A stretch of DNA of 64,000 bases from Spirosoma lacussanchae. Its GTDB lineage: Bacteria; Bacteroidota; Bacteroidia; Cytophagales; Spirosomataceae. The notes under the pieces were generated by a model that saw only the letters and a list, made by a program, of their open reading frames with translations, searched no databases and was not told the DNA's origin. This document shows, one piece after another, positions 24,867-34,440 of the stretch. How positions within the stretch are numbered: the stretch's first letter is position 1; every line of letters begins with the position of its first letter. The position numbers and the translations under genes are program-made. The stretch spans positions 62,001 through 126,000 of the forward strand of contig NZ_SWJG01000003.1 of the NCBI RefSeq assembly GCF_005870035.1, in the 5' to 3' direction.

Positions 24867-26780
24867 TTATTGGCTTTTGAGGGTTAGGTTGCCGCTTTTG
24901 GTATAGGCAATTTCTTCTTCGGCCAGCATCTGCCGGATGGTCTGGGCCAGGGTGTCGGCGTCAGTCTGGGCGAAATAGTGGGCCAGCTGTTTGGGCGATA
25001 TGCCCGGTCCGTTGGCCAGCGCCACATAGTCGCGGACCTGGTCGCGGACGGCGGTGGTGGCGGTATTGGCTTTCTTTTTCTTCCGGATGCAGTTGTCGCA
25101 GATGCCGCAGGCGTCGCCGGTTTTTTCGCCGAAATAGGCCTGCAGCAGGCGCGTGCGGCACTGGGTTGGGTGTTCGGCATAGATCGTAGCGGCCTGTACT
25201 TTGCGGAGCGCCAGTTCTTTGCGCCGGTTCAGCTCGGGTACGTTGACTGGGAGGTCGGGGGCGTGGTGGCGGGGCGTCAGGAACGTGAGCTGGGGCTTAT
25301 CTTTCTGCTTCTCGTAAATAACAACCCCCCGCTGGTCGAGCTGGGTCAGCAGGGCCTCAATCTCGCGCTGGTCGATCAGGAAAGCGCGGGCCAGGGTGGT
25401 TTCCGAAATCGTGATGAAATCCGTAAACAGCTCGCCCCCATACAGCCGAAGCAGCAGTTTGATAAACGAATCGAAGCGGGGGTTCAGCACCTGAAACTCG
25501 TACAGCTGCCGGTTATCCAGCGACAGCGTTAGCCGCGACGGATGGAAATAGTTTTCGTTCAGCTGAATGAACCCTTCCAGCTGGAGCTGCTTGAGCGCGT
25601 AATGGGTTTCCTGCGGAGGGAGGCTGAACGTATTGGTAAAGGTTGCCAGGTCGAAATCGTAGCTGGCAAACTCGCCCCCGCCAACCGGCACGGCCGTGTA
25701 ATTGGCCAGCGCCTGATACACCCGGCGCAGCATCTCGACCGGCTGATACAGCTGCTCGGTACGAAAGCGCAGGTTCTCCAGATCATTCTGGGTGTAGAGC
25801 ATCAGGGCATAGGCTTTCTGCCCATCGCGTCCGGCGCGGCCCGCTTCCTGGTAGTAGGCTTCGAGCGAGTCGGGTACGTCGAGGTGAACCACCAGCCGAA
25901 CGTTCGGTTTGTCAATGCCCATCCCGAAAGCGTTAGTTGCTACCATAACCCGGGTCCGGTCCTGAATCCAGGCGTCCTGCTTGTCGGTCCGTTGCTGGGT
26001 GGTCAGCCCGGCATGGTAAAAATCGGCGGAGATGTTCTGGCGTTGCAGCAGCTGCGCAATCTGCTGGGTTTGCCGCCGGCTTCTGACGTAGACGATGGCG
26101 CAGCCCGGCACCCGCTCCAGCACCCGAATCAGCCGGTCTTCCTTGTTTTCTTCAGACAGGGCCGAATACGACAGGTTGGGCCGGGCAAAGGTTTGCCGAA
26201 ACACGCGGGGCTCGCGCAGGGCCAATTTCTCGACAATATCGGTCTGCACGTCGGGGGTGGCCGACGCCGTCAGGGCAATGATGGGCGTGTCGGGCAGTAG
26301 GTCGCGGAACTCGGCAATTTGCAGGTAAGGGGGCCGGAAGTCGTAGCCCCAGGCCGATATGCAGTGGGCTTCGTCGACCGCCAGCAGGCAGACCGTCATC
26401 TGTTTGGCGCGCTCGATCACGATCTCCGTCCGGAGCCGTTCGGGCGACAGGTACAAAAACTTGGTATTGCCGTAGATGCAGTTGTCGAGCACCGTATCGA
26501 TCTCGCGGTAATGCATGCCCGAGTAGATGGCCGCGGCCGGAATACCCCGTCGGCGTAACTGCTCGACCTGGTCTTTCATGAGCGCAATCAGGGGCGTGAC
26601 CACAATACAAACGCCTTTCATGGCCAGCGTCGGCACCTGGAAACAGATCGATTTGCCACCTCCGGTCGGCATCAGGACCAGCGCGTCCTGCCGGGCCAGC
26701 ACGGTGTCGACAACCTCTTCCTGCAACGGCCGGAAGGTGTCGTATCCCCAAAATTGCTGAAGTATCTGGCGGGTCGTCAT
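24867..26780 (-). CDS. recQ: RecQ family ATP-dependent DNA helicase
   Basis: 637-residue 3'-5' helicase for recombination and repair. Motif I is [14 protein letters not shown], motif II is [17 protein letters not shown], and motif VI is [11 protein letters not shown]. The RecQ zinc site follows ([24 protein letters not shown] read in pieces: Cys, then CGICDNC), with a winged-helix domain after it. No HRDC domain is evident, so it is the shorter type. Several RecQ paralogues are common in this phylum, so the symbol marks the family. The -7 box lies only 13 bases before the ATG. Confidence 0.95.
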   Translation of the reverse strand: MTTRQILQQFWGYDTFRPLQEEVVDTVLARQDALVLMPTGGGKSICFQVPTLAMKGVCIVVTPLIALMKDQVEQLRRRGIPAAAIYSGMHYREIDTVLDNCIYGNTKFLYLSPERLRTEIVIERAKQMTVCLLAVDEAHCISAWGYDFRPPYLQIAEFRDLLPDTPIIALTASATPDVQTDIVEKLALREPRVFRQTFARPNLSYSALSEENKEDRLIRVLERVPGCAIVYVRSRRQTQQIAQLLQRQNISADFYHAGLTTQQRTDKQDAWIQDRTRVMVATNAFGMGIDKPNVRLVVHLDVPDSLEAYYQEAGRAGRDGQKAYALMLYTQNDLENLRFRTEQLYQPVEMLRRVYQALANYTAVPVGGGEFASYDFDLATFTNTFSLPPQETHYALKQLQLEGFIQLNENYFHPSRLTLSLDNRQLYEFQVLNPRFDSFIKLLLRLYGGELFTDFITISETTLARAFLIDQREIEALLTQLDQRGVVIYEKQKDKPQLTFLTPRHHAPDLPVNVPELNRRKELALRKVQAATIYAEHPTQCRTRLLQAYFGEKTGDACGICDNCIRKKKKANTATTAVRDQVRDYVALANGPGISPKQLAHYFAQTDADTLAQTIRQMLAEEEIAYTKSGNLTLKSQ

Positions 26781-26793
26781 GCGAGTAATAGGG

Positions 26794-26801
26794 CAAATTT
26801 A
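26794..26801 (-). promoter_or_regulatory. -7 promoter box of recQ
   Basis: TAAATTTG on the minus strand (26801-26794) matches TAnnTTTG exactly and predicts a 5' leader of about seven bases. Confidence 0.5.
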
Positions 26802-26874
26802 CGACCGTATGAACACAAATCAGACCCCTTTCGGTTATTGGTTTGTACCCATAATTCAACAAACCAGAGCAAAC

Positions 26875-27282
26875 ATGATTCAGAAAGTCATCAAGACCGA
26901 CGACGAATGGCGGCAGCAACTGACGCCGGAGCAATACCGCGTTACCCGTACCAAAGGCACCGAACGTCCGTTTACGGGCGAGTACTGCGAAGCCCACGAC
27001 CCCGGCCTGTATGCCTGCGTTTGCTGCGGCACGGAGTTGTTCGAGTCGACCACCAAGTTCGAGTCGGGCACGGGCTGGCCCAGCTTTACCGAGCCCATCG
27101 AGGCCGAGCGCATCCGGCTGGAGAAAGACTTCAGCCACGGCATGATCCGGGTCGAAGTGCTTTGCAATGTGTGCGATGCGCATCTGGGTCACGTCTTCAA
27201 CGACGGGCCTCCGCCAACGGGCATGCGCTACTGTCTGAACTCGGTGGCGCTGGTACTGAAGCGCTCGGCCGAGGTGTCGTAA
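26875..27282 (+). CDS. msrB: peptide-methionine (R)-S-oxide reductase
   Basis: Repairs the R form of methionine sulfoxide. It has 135 residues from ATG 26875. The catalytic Cys120 lies in the RYCLN motif. Two CxxC pairs (CVCC and CNVC) bind structural zinc. GTGWPSF and [10 protein letters not shown] are family hallmarks. The start is chosen because [12 protein letters not shown] matches the usual N-terminus; ATGs at 26779 and 26809 would give an unconserved extension, the first overlapping recQ. It diverges from recQ. Confidence 0.95.
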   Translation: MIQKVIKTDDEWRQQLTPEQYRVTRTKGTERPFTGEYCEAHDPGLYACVCCGTELFESTTKFESGTGWPSFTEPIEAERIRLEKDFSHGMIRVEVLCNVCDAHLGHVFNDGPPPTGMRYCLNSVALVLKRSAEVS

Positions 27283-27376
27283 GATAAGGTAAACGGCGGA
27301 GTAGAGGGGCTGATGCCTGCTTTGCGGGATTTGTCCGCTATATTCAACCCGCTTTGTGCTCCCTCTACTCACGCTT

Positions 27377-30064
27377 ATGTTCCAATGGAAACCAGTAACC
27401 GCGCCAGTCGGCGTTCTGTTGCTGATTGGTTTATTCTGTCCTTTCCAGGCGTCGGCACAGTCGGCAGGCGCTACTCCGCCAGATCCGTCGATCCCGTACC
27501 AGGCGTTTGTGCGGCAGCTACGGACATCGGATGCCGGTGCGGTTACGGCCCCCCGGGTGGTCTGTTACCTGTCGGGGCAGAACGGGTCGGGCTCGGTGCC
27601 GCCCCCCGAGGCTTTTCTCCGCGCCCGCCAAGCGTCGAACGGTCGGCAGGCGGCTCCAACGGCGCAGTTTATCGTCGATTATCGAAATTTCACCCCCGAA
27701 GCCCAACGGGCGTTTCAGTACGCTGTTGACATCTGGGCTACGCAGATTGCCTCGCCCGTACCAATCCGGATTCAGGCCAGCTGGATCAGCCAGGAGCCGG
27801 GTGTGCTGGGCGCGGCCGGGCCATCCAGCTACCGGGCCGGTGCTGACGGGGTGCAGAAAGGATACGGGTATTACCCCGTGGCGCTGGCCGAAAAAGTGGC
27901 CCGCCGGGCGCTTAACAGTGATAGCGAACCCGATATCGTAGCGCAGTTTAACCGCAACAACGAGTGGTACTACGGCACCGATGGCAAAACACCCCCCAAC
28001 CAGCCCGATCTCGTTACGGCTGCGCTACACGAAATAGCGCATGGGCTGGGGTTCATTGGTTTCTTCGATGTGGTCAACAGCGTGGGGTACTACTCGGCGG
28101 GCCTTCCCTCGGTCTACGATCACCTGATCATAAACGGGATCGACAATGGCCCGGCCGTACGACCGGTGGCCGACATGAGTTCGATGCCGGGCGGGTCGGT
28201 TGCGCTGGGTTCGTTTCTGACCAATAACAACCTGTTTCTGAACGGACCGCAGCTGGTTCGTCAGTTTGGCCGTCGGTTGCCGCGACTGTCGGCCCAGAGC
28301 CCGTTCGACCGCGCCGTCAGCCTCTACCACCTGAATGAAGACAGCTACAGCAACGATAGCCTCAACCGGCTCATGCGGCCTCGGCTGAAGCTGGGTCAGG
28401 CTACCCACAGCCCGGGCCAGATTACCCTCACCACCCTGGCCGATCTGGAGTGGAAAACAACCTCGGTGCTGCATACCCCGCTCGATAATAGCGAAGATCC
28501 CAAAGATCTGGTCTTCAGCGCCCGTATTGTCAGCGATACGGCCTACGCACCCAATTCCGTACGGCTGTTCTACCGGAAATCCCGACCGGCGCCCGGCGAC
28601 ACGGCTGTAACGGCCGTACCTATGACGCAGGTTGGCACAACGGGCGAGTTCAGAGCCACACTCCCGGCCGCCCAGGCCCAGGGCGAAGTCTGGTACTACC
28701 TGTCGGCGCAGGATGTGTCGGGCCGGACGTTTACCAACCCCGGCAAGTTACCGGCGGGGGCGCAGGCGCTCTACCGGGTGCTGGCTGGCCCCGACCTGGT
28801 ACCGCCTACGATCCGCTACAGCCCCTCGAAACACCTGATTCTGAACACCGCCGTAGCCGATAGCCTGCCCATCAGCGCCCTGATTGCCGACGACCGCATT
28901 ACGGGAGTCGAATCCGCATTTGTCGAGTACCAGATCAACGGGGTGGCGCAGCCCAACCTGCCGCTACCGCTCCGCCCCGCCACGATTAACGGTGTTAGAT
29001 ACGATAGCCTCTACACGAGTCGGCTCAGTTTTCCGGCCAATTCGCTTAAAGCCGGCGACCGAATTACGTACCGGATTGTGGCCCGCGATGGCTCCCGAAA
29101 CCGGAACCTGGGTTACAGCCCGGCCTCGGGTACGTATAAACTACGGGTCGTAGCTCCGCAGCCAGCGCGAGATCGGTACGTGACGTCTTTTCAGGAAGCG
29201 GCTACGGTAGCCAGCGATTTCGCCACGGCGGGCCTGAATCTGAACCAGCCCGCGGGATTCAGCGATCCGGCGCTGCACTCCGATCACCCCTATCGCAACG
29301 GCGCCGATTATCTGGGTCGCACCCAGGCCGAAGCCACGCTGCTGGTCCCGATCCGCATTGCCGCCAACCCCGACAGTGCGGTGATCCGCTTCGATGAGAT
29401 TGCGCTGATTCAACCCGCCGACTATGCCACCCAGTTTGGCGAGCCTGGCTTTAATGACTATGCCATCGTTGAAGGCTCGGCCGATAACGGCCGCAGCTGG
29501 CGACCGCTGGTCGATGGCTATAACGCCCTCGACCAGACCGACTGGCTGGCGGCCTATAACCGCAGCCTGGTCGACGGTACCCTGATTGGCGAGCGAAATT
29601 CGAACACGGTCGGGTTGCCCGCGCTTTACAAACGCCGGACCATTCCGCTGATCGGGGCGGGCGGGTTCCGGGCGGGCGAGACGATCCTGATCCGGTTCAG
29701 GCTGTTTATTGATCGGATCAACTATGGCTGGGGCTGGGCCATCGACAACCTGCGCATTCAGGTGCCGCCCCCGCCTATCGTGCTGGGTAACGAACCCATC
29801 AGCGCGGCCTCGGTTACGGTTTTCCCGAACCCCCTGACCAGTGGCCTGCTCACCGTTCGGGCTGACTACCACAAACCCATTGGCCGGGCCGAGCTGCGCG
29901 TCACCGACCTGACCGGTCGACTGGTATGGCGTACCACGCTGCCCGCGTCCGGTACGTCGCTCAACCGCCAGATCGACCTGAGTTCGCTGCCAACCGGCCT
30001 TTACCGGCTACAGCTCAACCTGGGCGATGCGGTGCTGACCCGGCAGATTCTGATTGCTCACTAG
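27377..30064 (+). CDS. exported HExxH metalloprotease-like protein with T9SS sorting domain
   Basis: 895 residues. A signal peptide (about residues 1-28, ending ASA) leads into a domain with LHEIAHGLGFIG, His218-Glu219 and His222, the core of a zinc protease site. A metzincin would have a third His or Asp at position 228, where Gly is found, so the third ligand must be elsewhere or activity is lost. Ig-like beta domains follow. The last ~80 residues (VFPNPLTSGLLTVRA ... LSSLPTGLYRLQLN) form a type A sorting domain for the type IX secretion system. ATG 27377 is preferred over GTG 27356. The 3' end overlaps fbp antisense by 57 bases. Confidence 0.88.
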   Translation: MFQWKPVTAPVGVLLLIGLFCPFQASAQSAGATPPDPSIPYQAFVRQLRTSDAGAVTAPRVVCYLSGQNGSGSVPPPEAFLRARQASNGRQAAPTAQFIVDYRNFTPEAQRAFQYAVDIWATQIASPVPIRIQASWISQEPGVLGAAGPSSYRAGADGVQKGYGYYPVALAEKVARRALNSDSEPDIVAQFNRNNEWYYGTDGKTPPNQPDLVTAALHEIAHGLGFIGFFDVVNSVGYYSAGLPSVYDHLIINGIDNGPAVRPVADMSSMPGGSVALGSFLTNNNLFLNGPQLVRQFGRRLPRLSAQSPFDRAVSLYHLNEDSYSNDSLNRLMRPRLKLGQATHSPGQITLTTLADLEWKTTSVLHTPLDNSEDPKDLVFSARIVSDTAYAPNSVRLFYRKSRPAPGDTAVTAVPMTQVGTTGEFRATLPAAQAQGEVWYYLSAQDVSGRTFTNPGKLPAGAQALYRVLAGPDLVPPTIRYSPSKHLILNTAVADSLPISALIADDRITGVESAFVEYQINGVAQPNLPLPLRPATINGVRYDSLYTSRLSFPANSLKAGDRITYRIVARDGSRNRNLGYSPASGTYKLRVVAPQPARDRYVTSFQEAATVASDFATAGLNLNQPAGFSDPALHSDHPYRNGADYLGRTQAEATLLVPIRIAANPDSAVIRFDEIALIQPADYATQFGEPGFNDYAIVEGSADNGRSWRPLVDGYNALDQTDWLAAYNRSLVDGTLIGERNSNTVGLPALYKRRTIPLIGAGGFRAGETILIRFRLFIDRINYGWGWAIDNLRIQVPPPPIVLGNEPISAASVTVFPNPLTSGLLTVRADYHKPIGRAELRVTDLTGRLVWRTTLPASGTSLNRQIDLSSLPTGLYRLQLNLGDAVLTRQILIAH

Positions 30065-31072
30065 CCCGGCCAGCTCGGCTACCATCTGCGTGGACCCCGC
30101 AAAAACGGGCGTACGAGCGTGCAGCGCGTCGGGCCGGACATCGAGGATGGGCTGGCTGACCGAAATAGCCTGTCCGTTCGCCTGTTCAGCCAGCCAGGCC
30201 ATCGGGTAGGCTTCGTACAAAAGCCGGATTTTGCCGTCGGGCTGGGTACTCGTGCCGGGGTACAGATAAATACCACCCTTGAGCAGGTTGCGGTGAAAGT
30301 CAGCTACGAACGCGCCGATGTAACGCGCCGAGCAACCCCGATCCCGACACCGGTTCAGGTAGGCGCGTACCGACTCGTCGTAGGTCGAAAAATAGCCTTC
30401 GTTGCAGGAGTATATTCGTCCCTCGGCCGGGCACTGAATAAGGGGGTGCGACAGCATGAACTCGCCCAGCGACGGGTCGTAGGTGAAGCCATTGACGCCG
30501 TTGCCGGTCGTAAACACCAGCATGGTCGAAGGGCCGTAAAGCACATACCCGGCCGCTACCTGCCGCCGACCACCCTGCAGGAAATCGGCTTCGGTGGGCT
30601 GACTGCCAACGGGCGTTACCCGCCGGTAGACCGAAAAAATGGTGCCGACCGATACATTGGTGTCGAAGTTCGACGAGCCATCGAGCGGGTCGAGCGCCAC
30701 TACGTATTTGCCGTTCGGGTATTCGGTATGGATGATCTCTTCCTCTTCTTCCGAAACAATGCCCGCCACTTCGCCCCCGTTGTTGAAGGCCCGTACGAAA
30801 CGGATATGAGCCGCCAGGTCGAGCTTCTGCTGCATCTCCCCCTGCACATTGGTGCTACCCGCCGTACCGGCCAGCCCCGACAGTCCGGCCCGGTTTATCT
30901 CGCGGTTTACGATCTTGCTGGCCAGCGCAATGTCGCGCAGGAGTTGGGAGAGGTCGCCCACGGCCGATGGAAACTGACTTTGCTGCCGTTTGATGAACCG
31001 GTCGAGGGTAATGCCAATGGGCAACCCGAACGCGGCTGTATCCGAGCCGTTAAGCGTGTGTTGAACCGTCAT
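30008..31072 (-). CDS. fbp: fructose-1,6-bisphosphatase class I
   Basis: Gluconeogenic phosphatase of 354 residues. The metal-binding motif ALDPLDGSSNFD is intact, preceded by an acidic run SEEEEE, and the sugar-binding region NEGYFSTYDE ... GGIYLYPGT is present. The final 19 codons lie antisense within the coding end of the upstream-facing T9SS protein gene, an overlap of 57 bases. It follows pckA on the same strand, but a hairpin terminator lies between, so it probably also has its own promoter. Confidence 0.96.
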   Translation of the reverse strand: MTVQHTLNGSDTAAFGLPIGITLDRFIKRQQSQFPSAVGDLSQLLRDIALASKIVNREINRAGLSGLAGTAGSTNVQGEMQQKLDLAAHIRFVRAFNNGGEVAGIVSEEEEEIIHTEYPNGKYVVALDPLDGSSNFDTNVSVGTIFSVYRRVTPVGSQPTEADFLQGGRRQVAAGYVLYGPSTMLVFTTGNGVNGFTYDPSLGEFMLSHPLIQCPAEGRIYSCNEGYFSTYDESVRAYLNRCRDRGCSARYIGAFVADFHRNLLKGGIYLYPGTSTQPDGKIRLLYEAYPMAWLAEQANGQAISVSQPILDVRPDALHARTPVFAGSTQMVAELAGLVSNQNLPGQHRIAQVEL

Positions 31073-31128
31073 GTTGTAATAGGGTTATGCGTCTGTTACC
31101 AGCAAGGTTTCGTTACGGTCAACGGAAA

Positions 31129-31175
31129 AAGTGGTATAGATGCCGGCGTCAGATCATGGCCCCGGCATCTATACC
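31129..31175 (-). terminator. terminator between pckA and fbp
   Basis: On the minus strand GGTATAGATGCCGG (31175-31162) pairs perfectly with CCGGCATCTATACC (31146-31133) and is followed by ACTTTTT. It should end or reduce pckA transcription before fbp. Confidence 0.8.
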
Positions 31176-31183
31176 GCGAACGG

Positions 31184-32761
31184 TTAGATTTCTTTCAGCT
31201 TCTCGGCGAAGGCATTGGCGAGCCGTTTGGCTGCGGCCGTGTACATGCCTTTGTACGGCCAGGTATCGATTGGGTTGAGTAACTCCGTCGGCACGCCGGG
31301 GCAGCGTTTAGGAATAGACAGGCCAAATTCGGCATGTTGGCCGAACGGAACATCGTCGAGCGCGCCGGTCAGGGCCGCCTGGATCATGGCGCGGGTGTGA
31401 GACAGGGCCATTCGTTTCCCAACGCCAAAGCCGCCCCCTTTCCAGCCCGTGTTGACCAGCCAGACCTGCGTACCGTACTGTTCGATGCGTTGCTTCAGGA
31501 GGGTTGCGTACTGCCGGGCGGGCAGGGGCAGAAAAGCGGCCCCAAAACAGGGTGAGAAGGTCGCCGTAGGGCTGCTGACACCCTGTTCGGTACCGGCCAC
31601 TTTTGCCGTATAGCCCAGCAGGAAGAAGTCGAGCGCCTGCTGGGGCGTTAACCGCGACAGCGGAGGCAACACCCCAAACGCGTCGGCCGACAGGAAGAAT
31701 ATATGTTTGGGGGCGGGCCCAACCGCGGGCTGCCGGGCGTTGCGGATGTGATCGATCGGGTACGAGCAGCGCGTATTCTCGGTAACCGAGCCGTCGGCGT
31801 AGTTAACGGTGTTAGTACCGGGAACGAAGCGAATATTTTCCAGGATAGCCCCCGGCCGGATAGCGTCATAAATCTCGGGTTCGTTCTCGCGAGTCAGGTT
31901 AATGACCTTGGCGTAGCAGCCGCCTTCGAAGTTGAAAATGGCCGGTTCGTCTGGTCCGTTATCAGCCCAGCCGTGTTCATCGTCGCCGATGAGGTGGCGG
32001 GTCGGGTCGGCCGAAAGGGTTGTTTTTCCCGTTCCCGACAGGCCGAAAAACAGGGCCGTATCGCCATTTTTGCCAATATTGGCCGCGCAGTGCATGGGTA
32101 GTACGCCGTGCTGCAGCGGCAGGCTGTAGTTGAGTGCCGAAAAAACGCTCTTCTTGATCTCGCCGGCATAGCCCGTACCGCCAATCAGGATAACCCCTTT
32201 CGACAGGTTCAGGATGGTGAAGTTGGCGTTGCGGGTGCCGTCGATGGCCGGGCTGGCCGTAAATGCCGGGTCCACAATAATGGTGAAGTCAACGGGGCCG
32301 TTAGTCGGTTCGCTGGCGTCTGGCCGCAGAAACATGTTATAACTGAACAGATTGTGCCAGGCCAGTGTAGTAATGATGCGCAGCCGAACGCTGTAGTCGG
32401 GCAGCGCACCGGCCCGGGCGTAGCGGGTGTATACCTTTCTACCGCTGAGGCTGGCCAGCATCCGCTCCTGCAACTGATCAAAGGCATCGGCGCAGAACGG
32501 CTGGTTAACGTCGCCCCAATCGATGGTATCCGTCGTCTGAGCGTCGCGGACAATGTACCGATCTTTGGGGGTACGGCCGGTAAAACGGCCGGTCTGGCAA
32601 ACCAGTGCGCCGGTGTCGGCTAGCTGCCCCTCGCCGTTAGCCAGAATTTCGGCGACCAGGTCATCAGGAGCGAGATCTTCGAGCAGGTGAACGTCGGTAG
32701 GTAAACGGAGCCATGAATGATCACTGGCAAACGCTACTGGGGGCACGAGTAAAGCTTCCAT
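31184..32761 (-). CDS. pckA: phosphoenolpyruvate carboxykinase (ATP)
   Basis: Makes PEP from oxaloacetate with ATP, the entry step of gluconeogenesis. It has 525 residues from ATG 32761. The P-loop GLSGTGKTTLS and the metal-binding DDEHGW are intact; TGRFTGRTPKDRYIV near residue 55 is the substrate region. An in-frame ATG at 32836 is rejected because it would overlap the promoter. A -7 box and operator-like palindromes lie upstream, shared with a divergent ScfR-type regulator. Confidence 0.97.
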   Translation of the reverse strand: MEALLVPPVAFASDHSWLRLPTDVHLLEDLAPDDLVAEILANGEGQLADTGALVCQTGRFTGRTPKDRYIVRDAQTTDTIDWGDVNQPFCADAFDQLQERMLASLSGRKVYTRYARAGALPDYSVRLRIITTLAWHNLFSYNMFLRPDASEPTNGPVDFTIIVDPAFTASPAIDGTRNANFTILNLSKGVILIGGTGYAGEIKKSVFSALNYSLPLQHGVLPMHCAANIGKNGDTALFFGLSGTGKTTLSADPTRHLIGDDEHGWADNGPDEPAIFNFEGGCYAKVINLTRENEPEIYDAIRPGAILENIRFVPGTNTVNYADGSVTENTRCSYPIDHIRNARQPAVGPAPKHIFFLSADAFGVLPPLSRLTPQQALDFFLLGYTAKVAGTEQGVSSPTATFSPCFGAAFLPLPARQYATLLKQRIEQYGTQVWLVNTGWKGGGFGVGKRMALSHTRAMIQAALTGALDDVPFGQHAEFGLSIPKRCPGVPTELLNPIDTWPYKGMYTAAAKRLANAFAEKLKEI

Positions 32762-32809
32762 AGATGACTGGTTTTTGGTGATGTTTTGAGACAATGTGAT
32801 GAAGTGTGT

Positions 32810-32817
32810 CAAATATA
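32810..32817 (-). promoter_or_regulatory. -7 promoter box of pckA
   Basis: TATATTTG on the minus strand (32817-32810) matches TAnnTTTG. TTTG and TTG elements lie 16 to 20 bases upstream, next to the GCGAT palindrome. Confidence 0.6.
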
Positions 32818-32839
32818 TTTTGCGATAATACATCAAACA

Positions 32840-32883
32840 AGCGATTTATCGCTAAATCTTGAAAACTTGCTATAAATCAGCAA
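32840..32883. promoter_or_regulatory. two operator-like palindromes in the pckA/regulator intergenic region
   Basis: AGCGATTTATCGCT (32840-32853) has perfect 6-bp arms. TTGCTATAAATCAGCAA (32867-32883) has TTGCT/AGCAA arms and, read on the other strand, the same GATTTAT core. The second overlaps the -33 region of the regulator promoter (its -7 box is TACCTTTA at 32888-32895), and the first overlaps the -33 region of pckA. This fits repression of both genes by the divergent regulator. Confidence 0.6.
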
Positions 32884-32916
32884 ATCCGTACCTTTATTCC
32901 TTCAACTTTTGAGCGA

Positions 32917-34416
32917 ATGGACCTTAATTCCAGCAACATACGGTTGCTTTTCGGGCTGAAACTTCGGCAGATGCGGCTCGATAAATCGCTGACGCAGTTT
33001 GAATTGGCTGAGCGGGCAGGTGTATCTCAGTCATATATCAACGAGATCGAAAAAGGGAAGAAATACCCCAAAACCGAGAAGATCATTGGGCTGGCCAAAG
33101 CGATGGATACGACCTATGAGTCGCTGGTATCGCTTCAGCTCAATAAAAAAATGGAGCCTATTTACCAGTTGCTCCGCTCCAATCTACTGACCGAACTGCC
33201 TCTGAACATGTTCGGCGTGGAGCCGGGCGATCTGCTGGAGCTGCTGTCGGAGGCTCCCGTTAAGCTGAGTGCTTTTATCAGCACTGTGGTCGAAATGGCC
33301 CGGAACTACAACGTAGACCTGCCTCATTTTTACTTCACCGTCATGCGAACCTACCAGGAGATGCATGATAATTACTTCGCCGACATTGAAGAAGCGGCCG
33401 ATGCCTTTCTGCGCGAGAGCGGGTTGCCAACAGAGGTTATCGTGAGCGATACGTTCCTGAGCGACTACCTCAGCAACCACTACGGCTATCATATCGAGCT
33501 GTTTAACGAGAAAACCCAGCCCGCCCTGACGCGGCTCCGGTCGGTCTATATACCGCACGAAAAACGGTTGCTGCTGAACCAGACCCTCACTACTGATCAG
33601 CGGGCGTTTACACTGGGCCGCGAGCTGGCCTTTCAGTACATGAACCTGACGGCCCGTCCCCTCACGTCGACCTGGGTGGAGGTGAACTCGTTTGAGCAGG
33701 TGCTGAACAACTTTCAGGCGTCGTACTTTGCCGGGGCCATTCTGATTCGGCGGGAGGCTCTGCGCGCCCGGCTCGACGAGTTACTGAATCTGTCGACCTG
33801 GGCGGAGGCTTCGGCGGCTCTGACGGCTATGCTCGACCAGTTTCAGGCCACGCCCGAAACGCTCCTGCTGCGGATGAGCAACCTGCTGCCGCATTACTTC
33901 GGGGTCGATCAGCTGGTTTTTCTGCGGTTTGAGCAGGAAACCAACAGCCCCGTGGTGAACCTGACCCGCGAGATTCACCTGTCGCGGCTGCACAATCCGC
34001 ACGGCACTACCGACGAGCATTACTGCCGGCGCTGGGTGTCGCTGACGAGTCTGCACGAGCTGGAAGAGGTGCTGCGGGCCAGGGCCTACCAGACGCCCCT
34101 GGTACGGGCGCAGTTGTCTGATTACATCGACTCGCAGAATACGTACCTGATCATGTCGTTCACCCGGCCGCTGACCCCTATCCGGCACCTGAACCACAGC
34201 GTAGCGCTGGGCGTACTGGTCGATGAAAGTTCGCGGGCGCGTATCCGGTTTCTGAACGATCCGGCCCTCAATCGTCGGGAAGTGAACGAATCCTGCGAGC
34301 GCTGCCGCCTGACCGACTGCCTGGAGCGAGTCGCTCCGCCCCATGTGCTGCAACGCCAGCAGCGGATTGCGGCCATCAAGCGAACCCTGCTCGATTTGGG
34401 GCTGGCGCAGCCGTAG
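32917..34416 (+). CDS. XRE-family regulator with IrrE-like and C-terminal cysteine domain (ScfR/RamB type)
   Basis: 499 residues. Residues 10-70 form a helix-turn-helix (LTQFELAERAGVSQSYINEIEKGKKYP). The middle resembles an ImmA/IrrE peptidase domain, but the zinc motif is degenerate: Arg235-Glu236-x-x-Phe239 replaces HExxH, so it is probably a sensing domain, not a protease. The end carries Cys460, Cys463 and Cys468 (CERCRLTDC), as in short-chain fatty acyl-CoA responsive regulators. Known relatives (RamB, PrpR/MccR types) control acetate, propionate or glyoxylate metabolism. Its divergence from pckA suggests control of gluconeogenesis. Confidence 0.85.
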   Translation: MDLNSSNIRLLFGLKLRQMRLDKSLTQFELAERAGVSQSYINEIEKGKKYPKTEKIIGLAKAMDTTYESLVSLQLNKKMEPIYQLLRSNLLTELPLNMFGVEPGDLLELLSEAPVKLSAFISTVVEMARNYNVDLPHFYFTVMRTYQEMHDNYFADIEEAADAFLRESGLPTEVIVSDTFLSDYLSNHYGYHIELFNEKTQPALTRLRSVYIPHEKRLLLNQTLTTDQRAFTLGRELAFQYMNLTARPLTSTWVEVNSFEQVLNNFQASYFAGAILIRREALRARLDELLNLSTWAEASAALTAMLDQFQATPETLLLRMSNLLPHYFGVDQLVFLRFEQETNSPVVNLTREIHLSRLHNPHGTTDEHYCRRWVSLTSLHELEEVLRARAYQTPLVRAQLSDYIDSQNTYLIMSFTRPLTPIRHLNHSVALGVLVDESSRARIRFLNDPALNRREVNESCERCRLTDCLERVAPPHVLQRQQRIAAIKRTLLDLGLAQP

Positions 34417-34440
34417 GTCGAGTAGGGGCCGTAAGATGTC

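Noticed and set aside
26152..27372. Long minus-strand frame of about 400 codons spanning recQ and msrB
   Set aside because: It overlaps two clearly identified genes in other frames and its translation shows no domain; it is a by-product of high GC.
30119..31282. Long plus-strand frame opposite fbp
   Set aside because: Antisense shadow of fbp; the composition follows the codon pattern of the real gene.
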